Below, one piece after another: positions 1 through 21,700 of a stretch of DNA of 64,000 nt (positions are counted from its first letter, which is position 1; every line of letters begins with the position of its first letter). Location: NCBI GenBank assembly GCA_964035795.1, contig OZ038322.1:15113447-15177446 (forward strand). The letters run 5' to 3'. The translations under genes and the position numbers were made by a program. Source of the stretch: Pterobdella sp. o SKG-2022. Taxonomy: Eukaryota; Annelida; Clitellata; Hirudinida; Piscicolidae. The notes beneath the pieces were generated by a model. It was given only the letters and a program-made list of their open reading frames with translations. It was not told the origin of the DNA and did no database searches.

Positions 1-1448
1 AAAAATGAATTCAAATATATCATCAATTCATTATTGATAATATTCATTATTGATTTTTATTCTCTTAAATCATTTTTCGAAAGGTCTATTTATTGATTAT
101 TGAAGATTATTCGATTTATTGATGAAAAGTTTCCAAATTACATAATTAGCATCGAAAATATCATGGACACAAGCACCACTGAACCTGTGCTGAGTGAAAC
201 ACGCATTATCACATGAAACAAACAAGCAGCTTTGCACCTTTTGAGATAACGTTTTGTATTTGTATTTTTTGCTCAGCACTACTAGCAGCGGTAGTGGTAT
301 TCTCATTAGTATTATCATGATTTCGAATGAAGTTAAAACTCAATTGAACCATAGTTCAAAAATTCAAATCCCGGTGTGGGCTGTCTGCTTTATTTTAAAA
401 CACATCTAATCAGTTCTTTAAGTAATAATGCTCCCAGTGTCTCATGCTTCATGATAATGGGAAACAAAAAAACTAAAGTTTTCAATTAACATGTGCATCT
501 GAAACCGCCTCACTGATGCTTAGGGACTCATTAAAAACCCTCTAAAACAATTGTAATCTACTGACAAATATTGGGAAATTTTTTGATTAATGAGATTATG
601 ATTATAAGTGTGTTTCAAATATGCCTAGTTACTTTTGATTCAGTCATACAAACATTTGCTCCTAAAGGCTAAAATTTCTACTATGTATTTTCATGAAGTT
701 TATGTAGAAATTATTATTGTTTTTGTGAGTTTATTGTTGTTGTTTTCGTTATTAACTTGTTATTATTGGTTTACTATTATTGTTGCTCTCAATTTATCAT
801 TTCTATTATTAATGTATTCTTGTTATTATTATTTTATTATAATTGATATTATTAATTTATCATTATTGTTATTATTATACTTCCACATGGGGTTTTTTAT
901 CACCTATTATATCGGCTCTTTCCATTATATTTTATTGTTTTTTTGCATTATTATTATTAATTTCATTATTATTTATTTTTTATTGGATAAATTTTTCTAG
1001 CACTCAATTATAAAACGGATGCAAATGTGTTATTTATTGATTTTGATGAATCTGTTATGGAAATCAAAATAAATTTTATAGACGTAAAATGCAATATTTT
1101 TATTTATGACATAATTAAAAATATCTAAATTGACTTTATAAATTTTTCTATGAATATTTTTATTTTTTCTTTTTTAACAACCAACAGCATTCTTCTCCTT
1201 CATCAACTTCTTTTTCTTATTCTTTTTCCTTCTTTTTGCGATGTCTTCCTACATTTTTTATCTCTTCTTACTTCTTCACTTATATGCATCTTTCCACCTT
1301 TTCCTCTTCGTAAATGGAAGTGTAGGGCAGCTTTTCAGGTAAAAAAAAATCGATAAAACACACAATCAACAGGGTGTGACGTCATATTTCATCGATTTAA
1401 TTCCCATTAGTACTACTACTACTGCTACTACTACTGCTACTACTACTA

Positions 1449-1481
<33 letters not shown>

Positions 1482-1629
1482 ATACTACTACCACTACTAC
1501 TACTACTTTTGAATATTTTAAGCTTTGGATCTCTCCGTTTTCAACCTTCTCAAAACCCACTCAATAACCAGCCTGTGAACTTCTTAATTTAATTTTTAAA
1601 CCAATTTCAATTCTAAAACATGCATTCAG
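1..1629. other. AT-rich sequence with compound trinucleotide repeat, no gene seen
   Basis: No conserved coding sequence was recognised. Open frames here are low-complexity Leu/Ile/Phe runs from T-rich DNA. An interrupted ACT/CTA trinucleotide tract lies at about 1408-1505. A T-arm-like stretch (AATTCAAATCCCGGTG) near 360 suggests a tRNA-derived repeat fragment. A short segment ending at 1339 (AGGGCAGCTTTTCAG followed by gtaaaa) looks like a donor and could be an upstream exon for the candidate exon at 1630, but its acceptor is unclear. Confidence 0.5.
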
Positions 1630-1722
1630 ATGAACCAAAGAAACACAATGCTTCCGTTATCTGCACGTGACTGCCAGCCTTCCAAGGATTCAGGCCTGGA
1701 TAGCCCTCCTGCCTTCGACTAA
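1630..1722 (+). CDS. Candidate 3'-terminal coding exon of an unidentified gene
   Basis: After a plausible acceptor (CATTCAG) a 30-codon frame runs to TAA. Its base composition is far richer in GC than the surroundings, and it encodes a polar tail ending in the peptide SKDSGLDSPPAFD. The DSGLDS piece fits the DSGxxS phosphodegron consensus recognised by beta-TrCP, but a six-residue match can be chance. The frame also starts with ATG, so it could be a short ORF. No family was recognised, and upstream exons would lie left of it or outside the window. Confidence 0.35.
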   Translation: MNQRNTMLPLSARDCQPSKDSGLDSPPAFD

Positions 1723-2978
1723 ATCTTCACAGTTATACACAGTATCTTCATTCATTTGAGAAGCCAAAGACTGTTATTATCAGTTCCTTTCTATCAGCAG
1801 TATGTTTCAGTTATATGCGTTAAGTACGTTCAGACAACCATTGTTATGGTAGGAAATGTTTGTATAAAAAGGAGCAACTAATGCAACTAGACTATGCATT
1901 TTATGAAGATAAAATATTTAGAGAATATTTGCCATGAAAAAACAAAAAAATCAAAGTTATTAGTTTCACTTACCTTTGCACCTCGATATCCAAAGAATCA
2001 ACAGAACAAAAAGATCATAGCTTTCAATCGGTTTCAAGGCATTTATTTACTTGCCTATATATGTATTGATGTTACGGGGAGTAGTTAAGTGATACATATT
2101 TCCTAAAAGTTTCAGGTCATATATATACTGGATGTATTAATTAAACACAATGTTATTTTAACGTTTAGATTATTTTTATTTTCTTAGAAACTTATTAAAC
2201 TATATGTTAAATGTGGTAAACTAAATATGTCTATTTCAACTTTAGAATATTCATAAACTTTTGTGCTTAAAACACTTGTAAAATTATTTGCCTTACAATT
2301 CAAAAAATTTCTACATGAAAATTTTCTATTTAAGCAAAAAATTTGTATACATATTGACATCTTTTCATAATAACACTCAACGCCATAGCGTTCAAGGCCT
2401 GCTAGTGGTGGGCTGCTTTTAGGGTACGAATTTGAACACCTATTCCCATCCTTTAGTAACCCTTCAAAATCACTTGCGTTATCTTTTTAAAACAATTATT
2501 TTTTTTAAACCCAACACGGGCTGTTTAATCGATCTGCTCTTATTAGGCTAAGTTCTTTGGGCAGGTACTTTATTAGTAAAGAAAACACTCTAGGACCAAC
2601 ACTTAACAGAATGATGATGAAGATAGAAAATTTGTATACCTACACGGAAACCATGAAGATAATGAAATAAAAAAAAATAACTCAAAAACATACAGCTTCG
2701 TGCATGACAAAAAATATAGTAACTCTTTATTTTTGCCTAATCGACAAATTGACACTCAAGTGAAAAAGAGATATGCTTGAGTGTTTTAGGCAATATTTAT
2801 ATTCCCTAATTACACACATCCTCCATCATATATTAACAAATTTTTTCGATAGTTTATATATGTGTTTATATAATTGTTTTTTGAGCTATTATAAAATGTG
2901 TAACAACCCAATTTGACATGAGTTCAAACCGACCTCGCTATCGATTGTTTTGAGGTTTGGCCATCAATCATTCTTCAT

Positions 2979-3144
<166 letters not shown>

Positions 3145-3451
3145 TTTAATAATATTAATTTATTATTTCCAATATTGTTATACTTTTAACTAAATATATT
3201 ATAACATTATTACAGTAATCACAATGGTATTATTATTGTTTGTATTACCTTGCTTGTGGGATCGATGACAGCCAGTGCATTCAAACATCATTCAATCATC
3301 AGTTACCACCCTCATTTGTATTCATACTTTCCGCTATATAAATTAATAAATGCAATTTTTATTGCTTCGTTTTTTGAACGTTAGTCATAAAATTCAATAT
3401 GATATTTTATATCTTTTTAGAGACATTTTATGTATTTTTTGTGTAACAATT

Positions 3452-3600
3452 AAGCTTTGAAAACATCAATTGAGGATTCATACATTTATTTAAAAGGAAA
3501 GAACAGATGCTAACGTTTTATGATAAGGCTATACTTATCGAAATCTAAAGCTTTTAATTTAAATAAATGCATGAATCCTCAATTGATGTTTTTAAAGTTT
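3452..3600. mobile_element. MITE-like inverted-repeat element
   Basis: Arms at 3452-3494 and 3558-3600 are nearly perfect inverted repeats of 43 bp separated by a 63-bp centre. The arms share ACATCAATTGAGGATTCAT. The centre carries a motif (GATAAGGCT...ACTTATCG) that recurs at six other sites in the window in both orientations. No open reading frame of note is present, so a non-autonomous DNA element is the most likely explanation; a simple hairpin is the alternative. Confidence 0.6.
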
Positions 3601-5221
3601 ACTATTATAAATCTATATCCTTCTCACATTCGTATCTTTTTCGATAAATTTCTTTTCAACTTTTTTTTTTTGTTTGATATTTTTCACACTGCCTTCGTCA
3701 TATTAATCACCTCAATAAGAACCTCATATAACTAAGTCAAAAACCTGAATATTCATCTAATGAGTGTATCAAAAAAACTAAAGAATTGAAATAATTTAAA
3801 ACTGCTTCATTTAATTATAATATAAAATTAGAAAAATAAAAATATGAATAAGAAATATATTTATAATAAAATGATTATAGAAATATTATGAAATAAAAAA
3901 AAGATATGTAAATATATATTAGGGTCTACGAAGAGACAAAACTAGAGATAAAAAAACATAATCATGATGAATGAAAACGATAAAGGTGGAGATGAGTAAA
4001 ACTTTTATGATGAAGAAATGTCCTGATGAGCGATAATTAAACTTTAACTTTTGGAATGATTTTTCATTTAATTTAAACCTAGTTACACCTGCATTAGGAA
4101 ACATTATTATTATTCTTTTATTTTTATTCTACTTTGTATTATTAGAATTATTGTGTTCATCGTTATTAGAACAATTTTTTTAATTAAATTTTTATATTTT
4201 TAATTATTTTGTACTTGTTGTTTTCAATAGCTACTAAATATACTTTTTCGCTTATGTTTTATGATGAGGCTAAACTTATCGAAAATTATAGTTTTTTCTT
4301 GAACAAATTTCTTTTTAAAGACTCCTATTTTTGATGTAAAAATTTACTGCAATATTTAATGTTTTTTTTTATATTGTTCTTAATACTTTGATTTTGTTGC
4401 TTCAGATAATTTTCCTATTCACCATAAAATCATAATTATCTAATTAAACTTGGTTTGTTGAACATAAAAAAATTGAATATTTATACTGTATTTCAACAGT
4501 TATTTTTAAACTTCGAGCAATATAGAATATAATTAATTGATAAAAAGCCCAGTTTAAGTGAAATAAAATTCAAGATTAAAATCATTGAATTCATATAATT
4601 ATTTCTCAATTTTTAAAAGTAAAAAAGTCATAAACACTAAAATTTGAGACCTAATAGAATGTTTGCATCATGTATTTGAGTAAACCAAAAAAATTTTTAT
4701 GGCGTAAAGAATAAGAATGGACGCAGGATTTACATAGACTAAAAAAGAACCGCATTACGTAAGGCTTCAGGCATTGCCACGAACGGTGGCCAGGGATATC
4801 TAGAACAGTCATTTAAGCTGGCTGGGTTTATTTTTTGCTTTTTTAAGTTCAAAAAAAATGACGTATGACGCAGTGATTTCCAAAATTTTTACATCTATCT
4901 GATCAGAAATTTAGGTATCTTCAAGACTAGTGTTTTTACATTTTTGATAACATAAAAATAGTAGTTTTTTTAAATTTAACTTTTTTATATAACAACTAAA
5001 ATTCTATTTTAATTTTTTTTCCCAAGTTTATGATTAGACAGAATTGCAAACAAATATTTTAATTAAGTTTTTTTAGTGTTTAAAAATAAACTTAGCAAAA
5101 TAAGCTGAAAGTATTTTTTCAGCAACAAATTTTTTTGTTCTTTTAACCTTTTCATCTAATGTTAAATTTAATAAGTAATTAATAAGGAATTTGTTCAAAT
5201 GATGATCACCGATGTCTGAAA

Positions 5222-6919
5222 ATGGCTTCTCTCGTTGGAAACTCGTCTGCGTGCGACGAAGATCACAAAAAAGAAAAAAATAAAAACGAAAAAACAGATA
5301 TTTCAAAAGAATTTTTTTCCAAATGTTCACAAAATAATTTCATTAATGGTGATGGCTGCTCAGGCTCAGCACTAGACCAAACCTTTGATCGAATGACACT
5401 AAACCTTGTGCCTTCAGAAATTTCATGCAATGGTCAATTTATTTCATTACATAGCACAGTTTCGCATGAAACAGAATCAAAAGAATTATTTCACCAAACA
5501 ACTCACAAGAACAAGGATGATCCAAAACCTGACACAAGTGATGGCATTGAGTATGTGTCATACGAATCTGAGCTGCAGATGCCTCAGATCATGAAACTCA
5601 TAACAGATGACCTCTCCGAGCCCTACTCCATCTACACCTATCGCTACTTCATACATAACTGGCCTGAACTCTGTTTTCTGGTAAGCTAATGTTATTAAAG
5701 ATGTGTTACTATTTTTCATATGCTTAAAAATTTATTTTTTTATATTATATTTCATTTCAATGAAAAATTTTTGCAAGAGATTATTACATCAATTGACAAA
5801 TATTTTTAGACATACTCTTATACACACAAAACAAATAATTAATTCCATAATCAACCCTTCATTAAAAGAAAAATTAATAAACCAATAAATACACTTTTCA
5901 TCAAAAAACTTGACGTATGTATGCTTCCATTATCCAACACAGGCAATGCATAAAAAAGAGTGTGTGGGTGTGATTGTTTGTAAGTTGGACATGCATAAAA
6001 AGTTAGTCAAAAGAGGATACATAGCTATGCTTGCTGTGGCCAAATCTCATCGCAAGAGAGGCATTGGTGTGTTCTAATTGGTCAATGGGTTATTGTAGCT
6101 TTTATTTGCTATTAGTTTTTTACTGAAATGGATTGCTTTAGGTTTCAAATGTGATGGTTGGTAGTGGGGCTTGAAGGTTATTTTTCAAATTATAGAATCA
6201 GTATGATTAAGAATGTATAATAACTATAGTATAAGAAAAATTGAATGTTATCAATAAACAAAAAAAATAGAAAATGAAAAAACTTTTTTATGGCAATATT
6301 ATTATTAGTATTAATTCCTTATAATAAAGTAACAACAACAGGTTCTCACCTGGTAGTGAAAGCCATCAAAAGCATGGTTGCAGACCACTGTGATGAGGTG
6401 GTCCTTGTTGTTTATACTGCTCCTTTTGCTTCTGTTGAAATTATTATCATTTTTAGTTTTTTTGTTAATTTCATCACAATTGATAATATTGTACTTTTTT
6501 TCAGTAATTTTGTTAATTTGTTTCATTTTCATACTATCATTATTTGGTTTATATGAAATTGCAAAAAAATTTTTGTAAATGGAGTACTTTTGGTCAACCT
6601 CAGTGTAGTGAGGATGAAACTGGATTTAAAATCATGGTGTATATCAATTCTCATTGTTTTTAATTATTATTTTATTTCTATTTTTTAATCAACACCTACA
6701 GGTAGTGTTAGAGACAGAAATAAGTAACAAGGCAGCGTTGAACTTGTATCAGAACCTGGGATTCGTCAGGGACAAAAGACTATTTAGGTCAATAATAGTA
6801 ATATTAATAACTTACTTTTTTAAATTTTTTTCTGTTATTACTGTTCTTACTCTCAACGTGATTCCAGGTATTATTTGAATGGAGTGGATGCCCTGCGACT
6901 TAAGTTGTGGCTGAAATGA
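5222..6919 (+). CDS. NAA30: N-alpha-acetyltransferase 30, catalytic subunit of NatC
   Basis: Five exons: 5222-5680, 5943-6066, 6342-6397, 6702-6787, 6868-6919; 258 aa with all phases consistent. NatC acetylates protein N-termini starting Met-Leu/Ile/Phe/Trp, cotranslationally at the ribosome, together with NAA35 and NAA38. The first 105 or so residues are a polar, poorly conserved tail; the GNAT domain fills the rest. Family landmarks are [18 protein letters not shown], then VCKLDMHKK, the acetyl-CoA loop HRKRGIG (R/Q-x-x-G-x-G type) and the C-terminal [12 protein letters not shown] followed by [15 protein letters not shown]. The first ATG of exon 1 was taken as start; the variable N-terminus makes this less certain than the domain. 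Exon 3 uses a weak donor (gtggtc). Convergent with SEC61B. Confidence 0.95.
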
Positions 6920-6960
6920 TAATAAGAATAATAATGACTATATAATAATAATAAACATTA

Positions 6961-6966
6961 AATAAA
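6961..6966 (+). terminator. Poly(A) signal for NAA30
   Basis: AATAAA lies 42 bases after the NAA30 stop codon, the right place for the cleavage and polyadenylation signal. The region is AT-rich, so the hexamer could also occur by chance. Confidence 0.6.
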
Positions 6967-8752
6967 TTGGTCTGATTGTATATCAAGTTACATCAATGTT
7001 ACATGCACTTATGTCAATAAATAATAATGATAATAAAATTTTATTTTTATTATTGTTCATGTTTATGGTTTCATTTGATTAAGTGTTATTATTTCAACAG
7101 ACAATTACGATCATTAGTTATATTATAGTCTGCCATAGGTTTACTTTAGAATATTGGACAAGTTATTTCGTAATATTTAATATTATTATTATTCTAAAAT
7201 TTACAAAATGATAATACTTAAATTTATAAATTGGTTATAAATAATATTTAAGTAATATTTTTAGTAGCGATTTTACCATTGAATTTATTTTCATTATTAA
7301 TACTAGTTTTCATTAATATATAAATTTCGATGTTATTATTTTTGAGTCTGTAAAAGTTTTATTTTCTATTGTACAATTTTGTTATTAGTATTGTATCATT
7401 TCACTGTTGTTGTAAAGTAAAAAGCGTGATTCAATAAAAAATAGTTTATTCTCATGAGAAAATAGAAATATCGATTTACAGTTGAAGTAATCAACACAAC
7501 TTACCAAACCAGTATAGTTATCACCTGTTTCATTATGAACTTGAAGAAGTCATTTGACGTATGCACATAAGTTACAAAAGCAACTGCCCTCAACTAAGTG
7601 CCCTAGAAATGGTTTGTATTTAAAGGTGAAAAATGTTTTTTTGTTCCGCCCCTAACAAAAAACGCGCAACATAGTCATGAAGATCCTATATAAAATTATC
7701 GAATTTTTATGTAATATAACTTGCACTATTGAAACCACAATTTAGGGCGATTAATATTTGACTTACAAACATGCTTCTGAAATATTTCTATAAAATACAT
7801 AAATAATGAAACGGTTGCATCTGTCTGTGTGTGAACAAAAAAAGAACGAATTATATTATAGGGGAGTGAAAATGATGAAGTCTACAAGACCACTTTGGAA
7901 TATATATTTATGAATAGAGTCAGTCGTAATATGGTGAAGATCATATTTTGTCTGAATGTTGCAAATCTCTACATTTTTTTCGTTATTGCATGCTTGCAGG
8001 ATGCAACCTTATCGTGCATCTTTTCAACAGCTCTGTATTGTTTGCTACAACCACAAAACGATGAAAATAAATCTGAACTAACCACTAAACTATATTTCAT
8101 AACATTTTTCAAGCCTATAATTATTTGTTTTTACCCATAATAGCTAGTAATGAAGTGCATGTAGCATAAGACTAATTTTTTATTTCTACATTTTTCCGAA
8201 ACGCCTTTTTGGTTTTCTCTAGCAGCATACATTTCAATTCTACACGATTAAATATCATCGTTATCATGTCAACTGTAGTCAAGCCTCTATGACTTTGTTC
8301 TTCTATATTCTATCGTTTATAGCTGTTTCTAAATATTCTTTATCGAGATTAGCATTATCAGCTAGTTGGTCGAGAACATTTTGAGCTGGTCTTCCTTTAG
8401 AATTTTTACTTGGTTTCTATAGTATCAATTGACGGTACGATACCGTTGTTATTACCCACCACGAGAAGGCCAAGGTTGGATTTTTGGTGATTAAACATGA
8501 CAAGCATATACTACTCATTTATTGACACAAAACTCCATTATCGACGATGATTATAAGAGATAATTTTAAAAAAGAAATAAAAATAAATAAGCGCCTTGTT
8601 TGATGTTGGCGCTTGAGGACACCATTCTGTTGGAGTGATGCAGGTGTGACAGCAATAATCAAAGAAAATATAAACATAATTACAATCAACCACACAAAAA
8701 TGATTATAAGGTCAATAACAATAAATAAAGTGAATAATAATGAAATTGGACT
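6967..8752. other. Intergenic region between convergent NAA30 and SEC61B
   Basis: AT-rich DNA without a recognised gene. On the minus strand a 38-codon open stretch at about 8303-8415 has a protein-like composition (it includes KGRPAQNVLDQLADNANLD) but no ATG; a further minus-strand open stretch in another frame lies just downstream (about 8180-8290). This may be a decayed exon or transposon remnant. An ORF at 7895-8140 on the plus strand shows no conserved features and is probably chance. Confidence 0.45.
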
Positions 8753-9787
<1,035 letters not shown>

Positions 9788-10255
9788 ATTTTTCGAAATG
9801 GAATTACAAGTGTTACGAACGTGTAAAAAGGAAGTGACGTCGCAATTGTTTTTGACAAAATTTGTTGCACATTCAAGTTATTATAAAATTTTTAATAGCA
9901 TTTTTCATACAAAAAAGATAATTTTTTTCAGATATTTCAAAAATTTTTTAATGTTTTTTTCAGTTTTGAATTATATTTATAACTTATTTATAATTTTATG
10001 AATATTCAAAAAATAATTTTATTCTGTTTTGTAAAAATTTACTTTATAAAACAACTTGACAATTTTATAATGTCTACAATTTGTTTACAAATTATTGATT
10101 AAATGATAAGACCATTTTTTAATTTATAACTTAACTTTTTAATTTAAACTTACGATATTGTCGCAAATGTTGTTTTAATTTTTATTTTCAAAGTAACAAT
10201 TGAAGAATTTTTAAACATATTGAACCGGAGTGAAATTAGAAAATAGTTCTAGAAA
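9788..10255. promoter_or_regulatory. Shared upstream region of SEC61B and ICA1
   Basis: The two start codons face away from each other across only 468 bp, so both promoters must lie here or in 5' leader introns. The stretch is very AT-rich with several T-runs. I see no clear TATA box position or CpG-rich core. Use as a bidirectional promoter is an inference from the arrangement. Confidence 0.5.
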
Positions 10256-17288
<7,033 letters not shown>

Positions 17289-17421
17289 AGGGGAGGATGA
17301 GGAGGAAAAAGATGTTTATATTTCCATAGAAGAGGAGGGAGAGAAGGATGGGATGTTTTGCTAGGGATAATGATACTACTATTACTATAGAAATATATTC
17401 ATTTTGGATGGTTGTATGATA

Positions 17422-17427
17422 AATAAA
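17422..17427 (+). terminator. Poly(A) signal for ICA1
   Basis: AATAAA 134 bases after the ICA1 stop codon at 17288. It is the first canonical hexamer downstream of the full-length end. Confidence 0.55.
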
Positions 17428-17624
17428 AGTGAGTTTTCTATTGATAGGTGTAATTGTTAATGTTGATGGGGTTATTATTTTTTTTATGAAGGACTATTTA
17501 AGAATCATTTTTGATTTTCAGTATTTTTAATTTTATCTTTTTTGGTGCTTGTATTGATGTTGTGTATAAATATCTATCCATCTCTATCTATCCATCTACT
17601 TATCTAACTATCTATCTAAACATC

Positions 17625-18026
17625 TACCTACCTACCTACCTACCTACCTACCTACCTACCTACCTACCTACCTACCTACCTACCTACCTACCTACCTACC
17701 TACCTACCTACCTACCTACCTACCTACCTACCTACCTACCTACCTACCTACCTACCTACCTACCTACCTACCTACCTACCTACCTACCTACCTACCTACC
17801 TACCTACCTACCTACCTACCTACCTACCTACCTACCTACCTACCTACCTACCTACCTACCTACCTACCTACCTACCTACCTACCTACCTACCTACCTACC
17901 TACCTACCTACCTACCTACCTACCTACCTACCTACCTACCTACCTACCTACCTACCTACCTACCTACCTACCTACCTACCTACCTACCTACCTACCTACC
18001 TACCTACCTACCTACCTACCTACCTA
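17625..18026. repeat. (TACC)100 tetranucleotide microsatellite
   Basis: About 402 bp of essentially perfect TACC units, bordered on the left by TATC/CATC variants from which it may have grown. The poly-(Leu-Pro-Thr-Tyr) open frame across it is an artefact. Confidence 0.98.
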
Positions 18027-21000
18027 TCTACCCCTCCACCTTTCGACCAATTCATCTCTCCACTAATACCTTTTAACATTCCACCAACATTCACTTTTGA
18101 AGTTCAATCTTATTTCCAAGTCTTTTTTTGCTTTTAATGATTTATTTTTGAAGCTTTTATAAATTTCAGCGTTAATATTTATCTGTTTTAATGTCATTTA
18201 TCAATCTCTATTACTTTTTATTATTTTGTTGAATTATTTTTTTATTATTTTCAAAATTTTTATACTTAAATTTTTGATTCTCAGATTTTCCATCATCTTT
18301 TATCCTGCTGTTTGTTAACAACAAAAACAACAATAATAATAATCATAAGAAATAATGAACTGAAACTTTTAATATCATTTCATTCTTATTTATTATTATG
18401 ACCATCATTTTTAGTGATAATTTCATTTTATTAGCAATCCATCATAATTATTTTTAGTTTTGTTACTATCAATTTTTTTTTCATTATTAGAAAAAATTCA
18501 TTCTACCTATTATATTTTTTTTGCATTTGTCATCTTAAACTCACAACATCCACTTTCCACTCATTCGAATCCGCATACTTTCATTAAATATAGATTCCAT
18601 TTTCAATATTAATTATCTTCAAACATGTCAAATTATTCTATTATTTTATATAGCGCTAAGCGGCAACTAAGGCGAAAACTAAATTTTTTCAGTTGTACAA
18701 TAGATGGGTTAAACTTGTAAATATTTCGGCTTTAATTTTTGTTAATTGTTCGTTTTGTGTGTGGTGATGATGAGGTTTGTTGTTGACAAAATTTCAAAAA
18801 ATATTAAGTTTTTAATAATATATTTAATTATTTAATGAATTTAAAATAATGTATTAAAATTTTGAAATATATATTTATTTATTCACTTTAACAGTAATTT
18901 ATGAAATTCTTCATAGCTGAGTGGAGAATCTCATTAAGTTGAGCTTACTAACAACGTTCAAAAATGTTTCTTATGAAATTCTTCTTATCTTTTATTCTAT
19001 ATTTTTACAAGATAAATATATTTTTGAATACTTTTGTTTTATTGACTTTTTATATATTTTTTGTTTAAATAATTTGTTAGCTTCATGTTCTATAATTCAT
19101 TGTTTTAAATTATATATATTTAATGTTCAAATATATATAATTCCAACCTTTTGACACAAGTCCCATGTTAGATTGTCAGTGACCTTTCAAATCAAGTTAC
19201 AAGGTGGAATAACTATAATATTAACAATAAAATAATAATAGGATTGATTTTTTGTTTTTTCAATAGTGAAGGTTACGAGATCACAATGGTTTTCAAGTCG
19301 CTCTGTCACATATTGTTCTAACAATGATGAAGAGAATAATAGTTTTGATAATTCCCTTTTTTTTATTTATGATTAAATTCATAATTTGGACTTAATATTT
19401 ATTTTCAATTCGATGAAATTATTATTTTTTGGGATTTTACAAAATTAAAACATTGTAGTAAAAATTTGTACGGAGTTAAATCGACCCGAAAAGTATCACC
19501 TTAATTCATTAATATTGGTGAGCTCTTGATGTATAAGCAGAGGTCGATTTTATCAATTTTTTCCATCATGAGGAGCAATCAAACTCAGATGTCCTCTAAA
19601 CCTGAGCTTAAATCATTCGACACTATTGGATGGATCATGGTTGTATGTTTTAAATGAACGTTACAGTACAAATGTTTCTGCTTCATGCAACAAATGAAAT
19701 CTTCGGCACAACTTTTATTAATTTTTTTTTCTATATAGATTGTGTTAATGAAAGTTAATGTAAGACTGTTAATATCACTGACGCTAGGATTCGACACGAG
19801 TCTATCAACTTGAAACTGAGGCGTTGAATAAAGACGTCAAAAGTTTATTACGATTGCACAATGTCGTCATAAAATGGAAGTAGGTAGATAATTTGAGAGT
19901 AGATGGATAAACAGATGAAGAAATAGAATGGTAAATAGATATAGAGACGTAGGTATATAGAAAGATAGATAGGCAACTTAAGAAAAAATATAAGGACGAC
20001 AGCAATTGATGGGATATATGAAAGTTCACATCAAACGATAATATGAAGTCTAAGGACTAAATGGTTATGCTTTTGATTAACTATCATAAACATAATAGAA
20101 ATTGAGATTAAATGTTTTTTATGATAAATAATAATATTAATAATTGAAATTTTTTCAGTATTAATGAAAATATATAATATAGTATAGCATTATAGTTTAG
20201 TAATTAGAATATATACAGAATTCTGGAATAGAAAGAAAAATTAAACGAAGTATATAAATTATGATTATCAGTGTTAATAAATCATTATAAAAATAAGTTG
20301 ACTTATTAAAATAATATTTTACGCATCAGCCTAGTTAATGAAAATTAGTATTAATTAAAAACAAAATCAAAGATGAAAACTGTTATGAATAACAATGATA
20401 AAGTTCACCTTTCGAAAAGCTTCGTAAACTAAATATAAACTTGAAACATTTTCAAATTATAGGATAGAATATTTGTTAGTTTAAAAATCAATCAGAGATG
20501 TTTCTAGAAATTACAAAATGTTGGAATATCCAAGAATTAAATCTCACGATGACAACGGTTATGCAGTGGTGGGTATTTTAAGTCATTGTCGCGGATATAT
20601 ATGGGTTTTGATAATAAAAGCTTACTAATCACGATTATTTTAATGACACAATATTAATAAAATCTTGATGATTTTAATAACTTGAAATTAATAAACACGA
20701 TAAAGTTATTTGAAGCATGATTTAAATGGAACAATGAAATTTATCGAGTCACAAATTGCGAGCCATATAAATTAATGAAAAAAAAAAGAATATAAATATT
20801 AGTTGTGCAGCGTTCAAGTAATAATAAAGAAATAATACATTGAAAAAAATAAAATAATAATTTCAAGTGGTGAGTCCCGAAAAAGCCAAAACAGGATCGC
20901 AAAAATAATAATTCTTATAAAAACTATCATAATGAGGTAATTTTGTTTTGGAATTTGTAGAAGTTCAATGCTTGAAAACAACTGTAAGGAATATTTAAAG

Positions 21001-21655
21001 AAGTGTGTGCATGAACAGGTTGAACTAAGGTGGAATGCCGAGCAAAAACATCTATAATTAACTATGATGAGATTCTTATGAAGATGAGTATGATGAAAGA
21101 AAAGAGGGAGGATAGGGGGTAATAATCATGATTAGGTAAGGAGGACGAAGAGAAGGATGAGGTGAATGAAGAAGAATTATAATCATAGCAAATAAAGTGA
21201 AGCATAAAAAAAATATTTCTTGAAGTTTAAAATTTACAAACAAAGCGATTTCAATATAAATTTAGCCTTGAAAAAACTACAATTTTCAATGGATACTATA
21301 CAATAAATTTTGAAATGTGAAAACTTAATTGAAAATTCAAGAATAAAATGTTTTCATCAAAAAACATAGTATGATTATAAATTAATTATGAATAGCTACA
21401 GCTGAATCCATGATAAAGATCCGACTTGTAGATGTGCGTGACTAATTTTTTGAAGTATGTGAAGGAGAAGAGATTCAAGAAAAGTTCATAACGTTGGCAG
21501 TTTAGTGGGTCATTTATGTATGAGCTGATCAGATTGATTATAATTGAAAACATTAATGCAAAAAGAACTATAAATGGAAAACATTCTAAGAGATAAATTA
21601 ATATAGAAAGATAAATAGGTAAAAACAAGGTATAAATAGATAAACAGGTAGTTAA

Positions 21656-21656
<1 letters not shown>

Positions 21657-21700
<44 letters not shown>
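21657..21700. repeat. (TAGA)n microsatellite
   Basis: Ten or so perfect TAGA units. Related TCTA/TATC tracts occur in the ICA1 intron at about 16452-16520, where they make part of an open frame by chance. Confidence 0.9.

Noticed and set aside
635..1000. 121-codon hydrophobic ORF resembling a membrane protein
   Set aside because: It is made of ATT/TTA/TTT-rich sequence with no family motifs and no biased substitution pattern; such ORFs are common in this DNA.
17511..18137. 208-codon ORF of Tyr-Leu-Pro-Thr repeats
   Set aside because: It is the TACC microsatellite read through; no conserved flanks.
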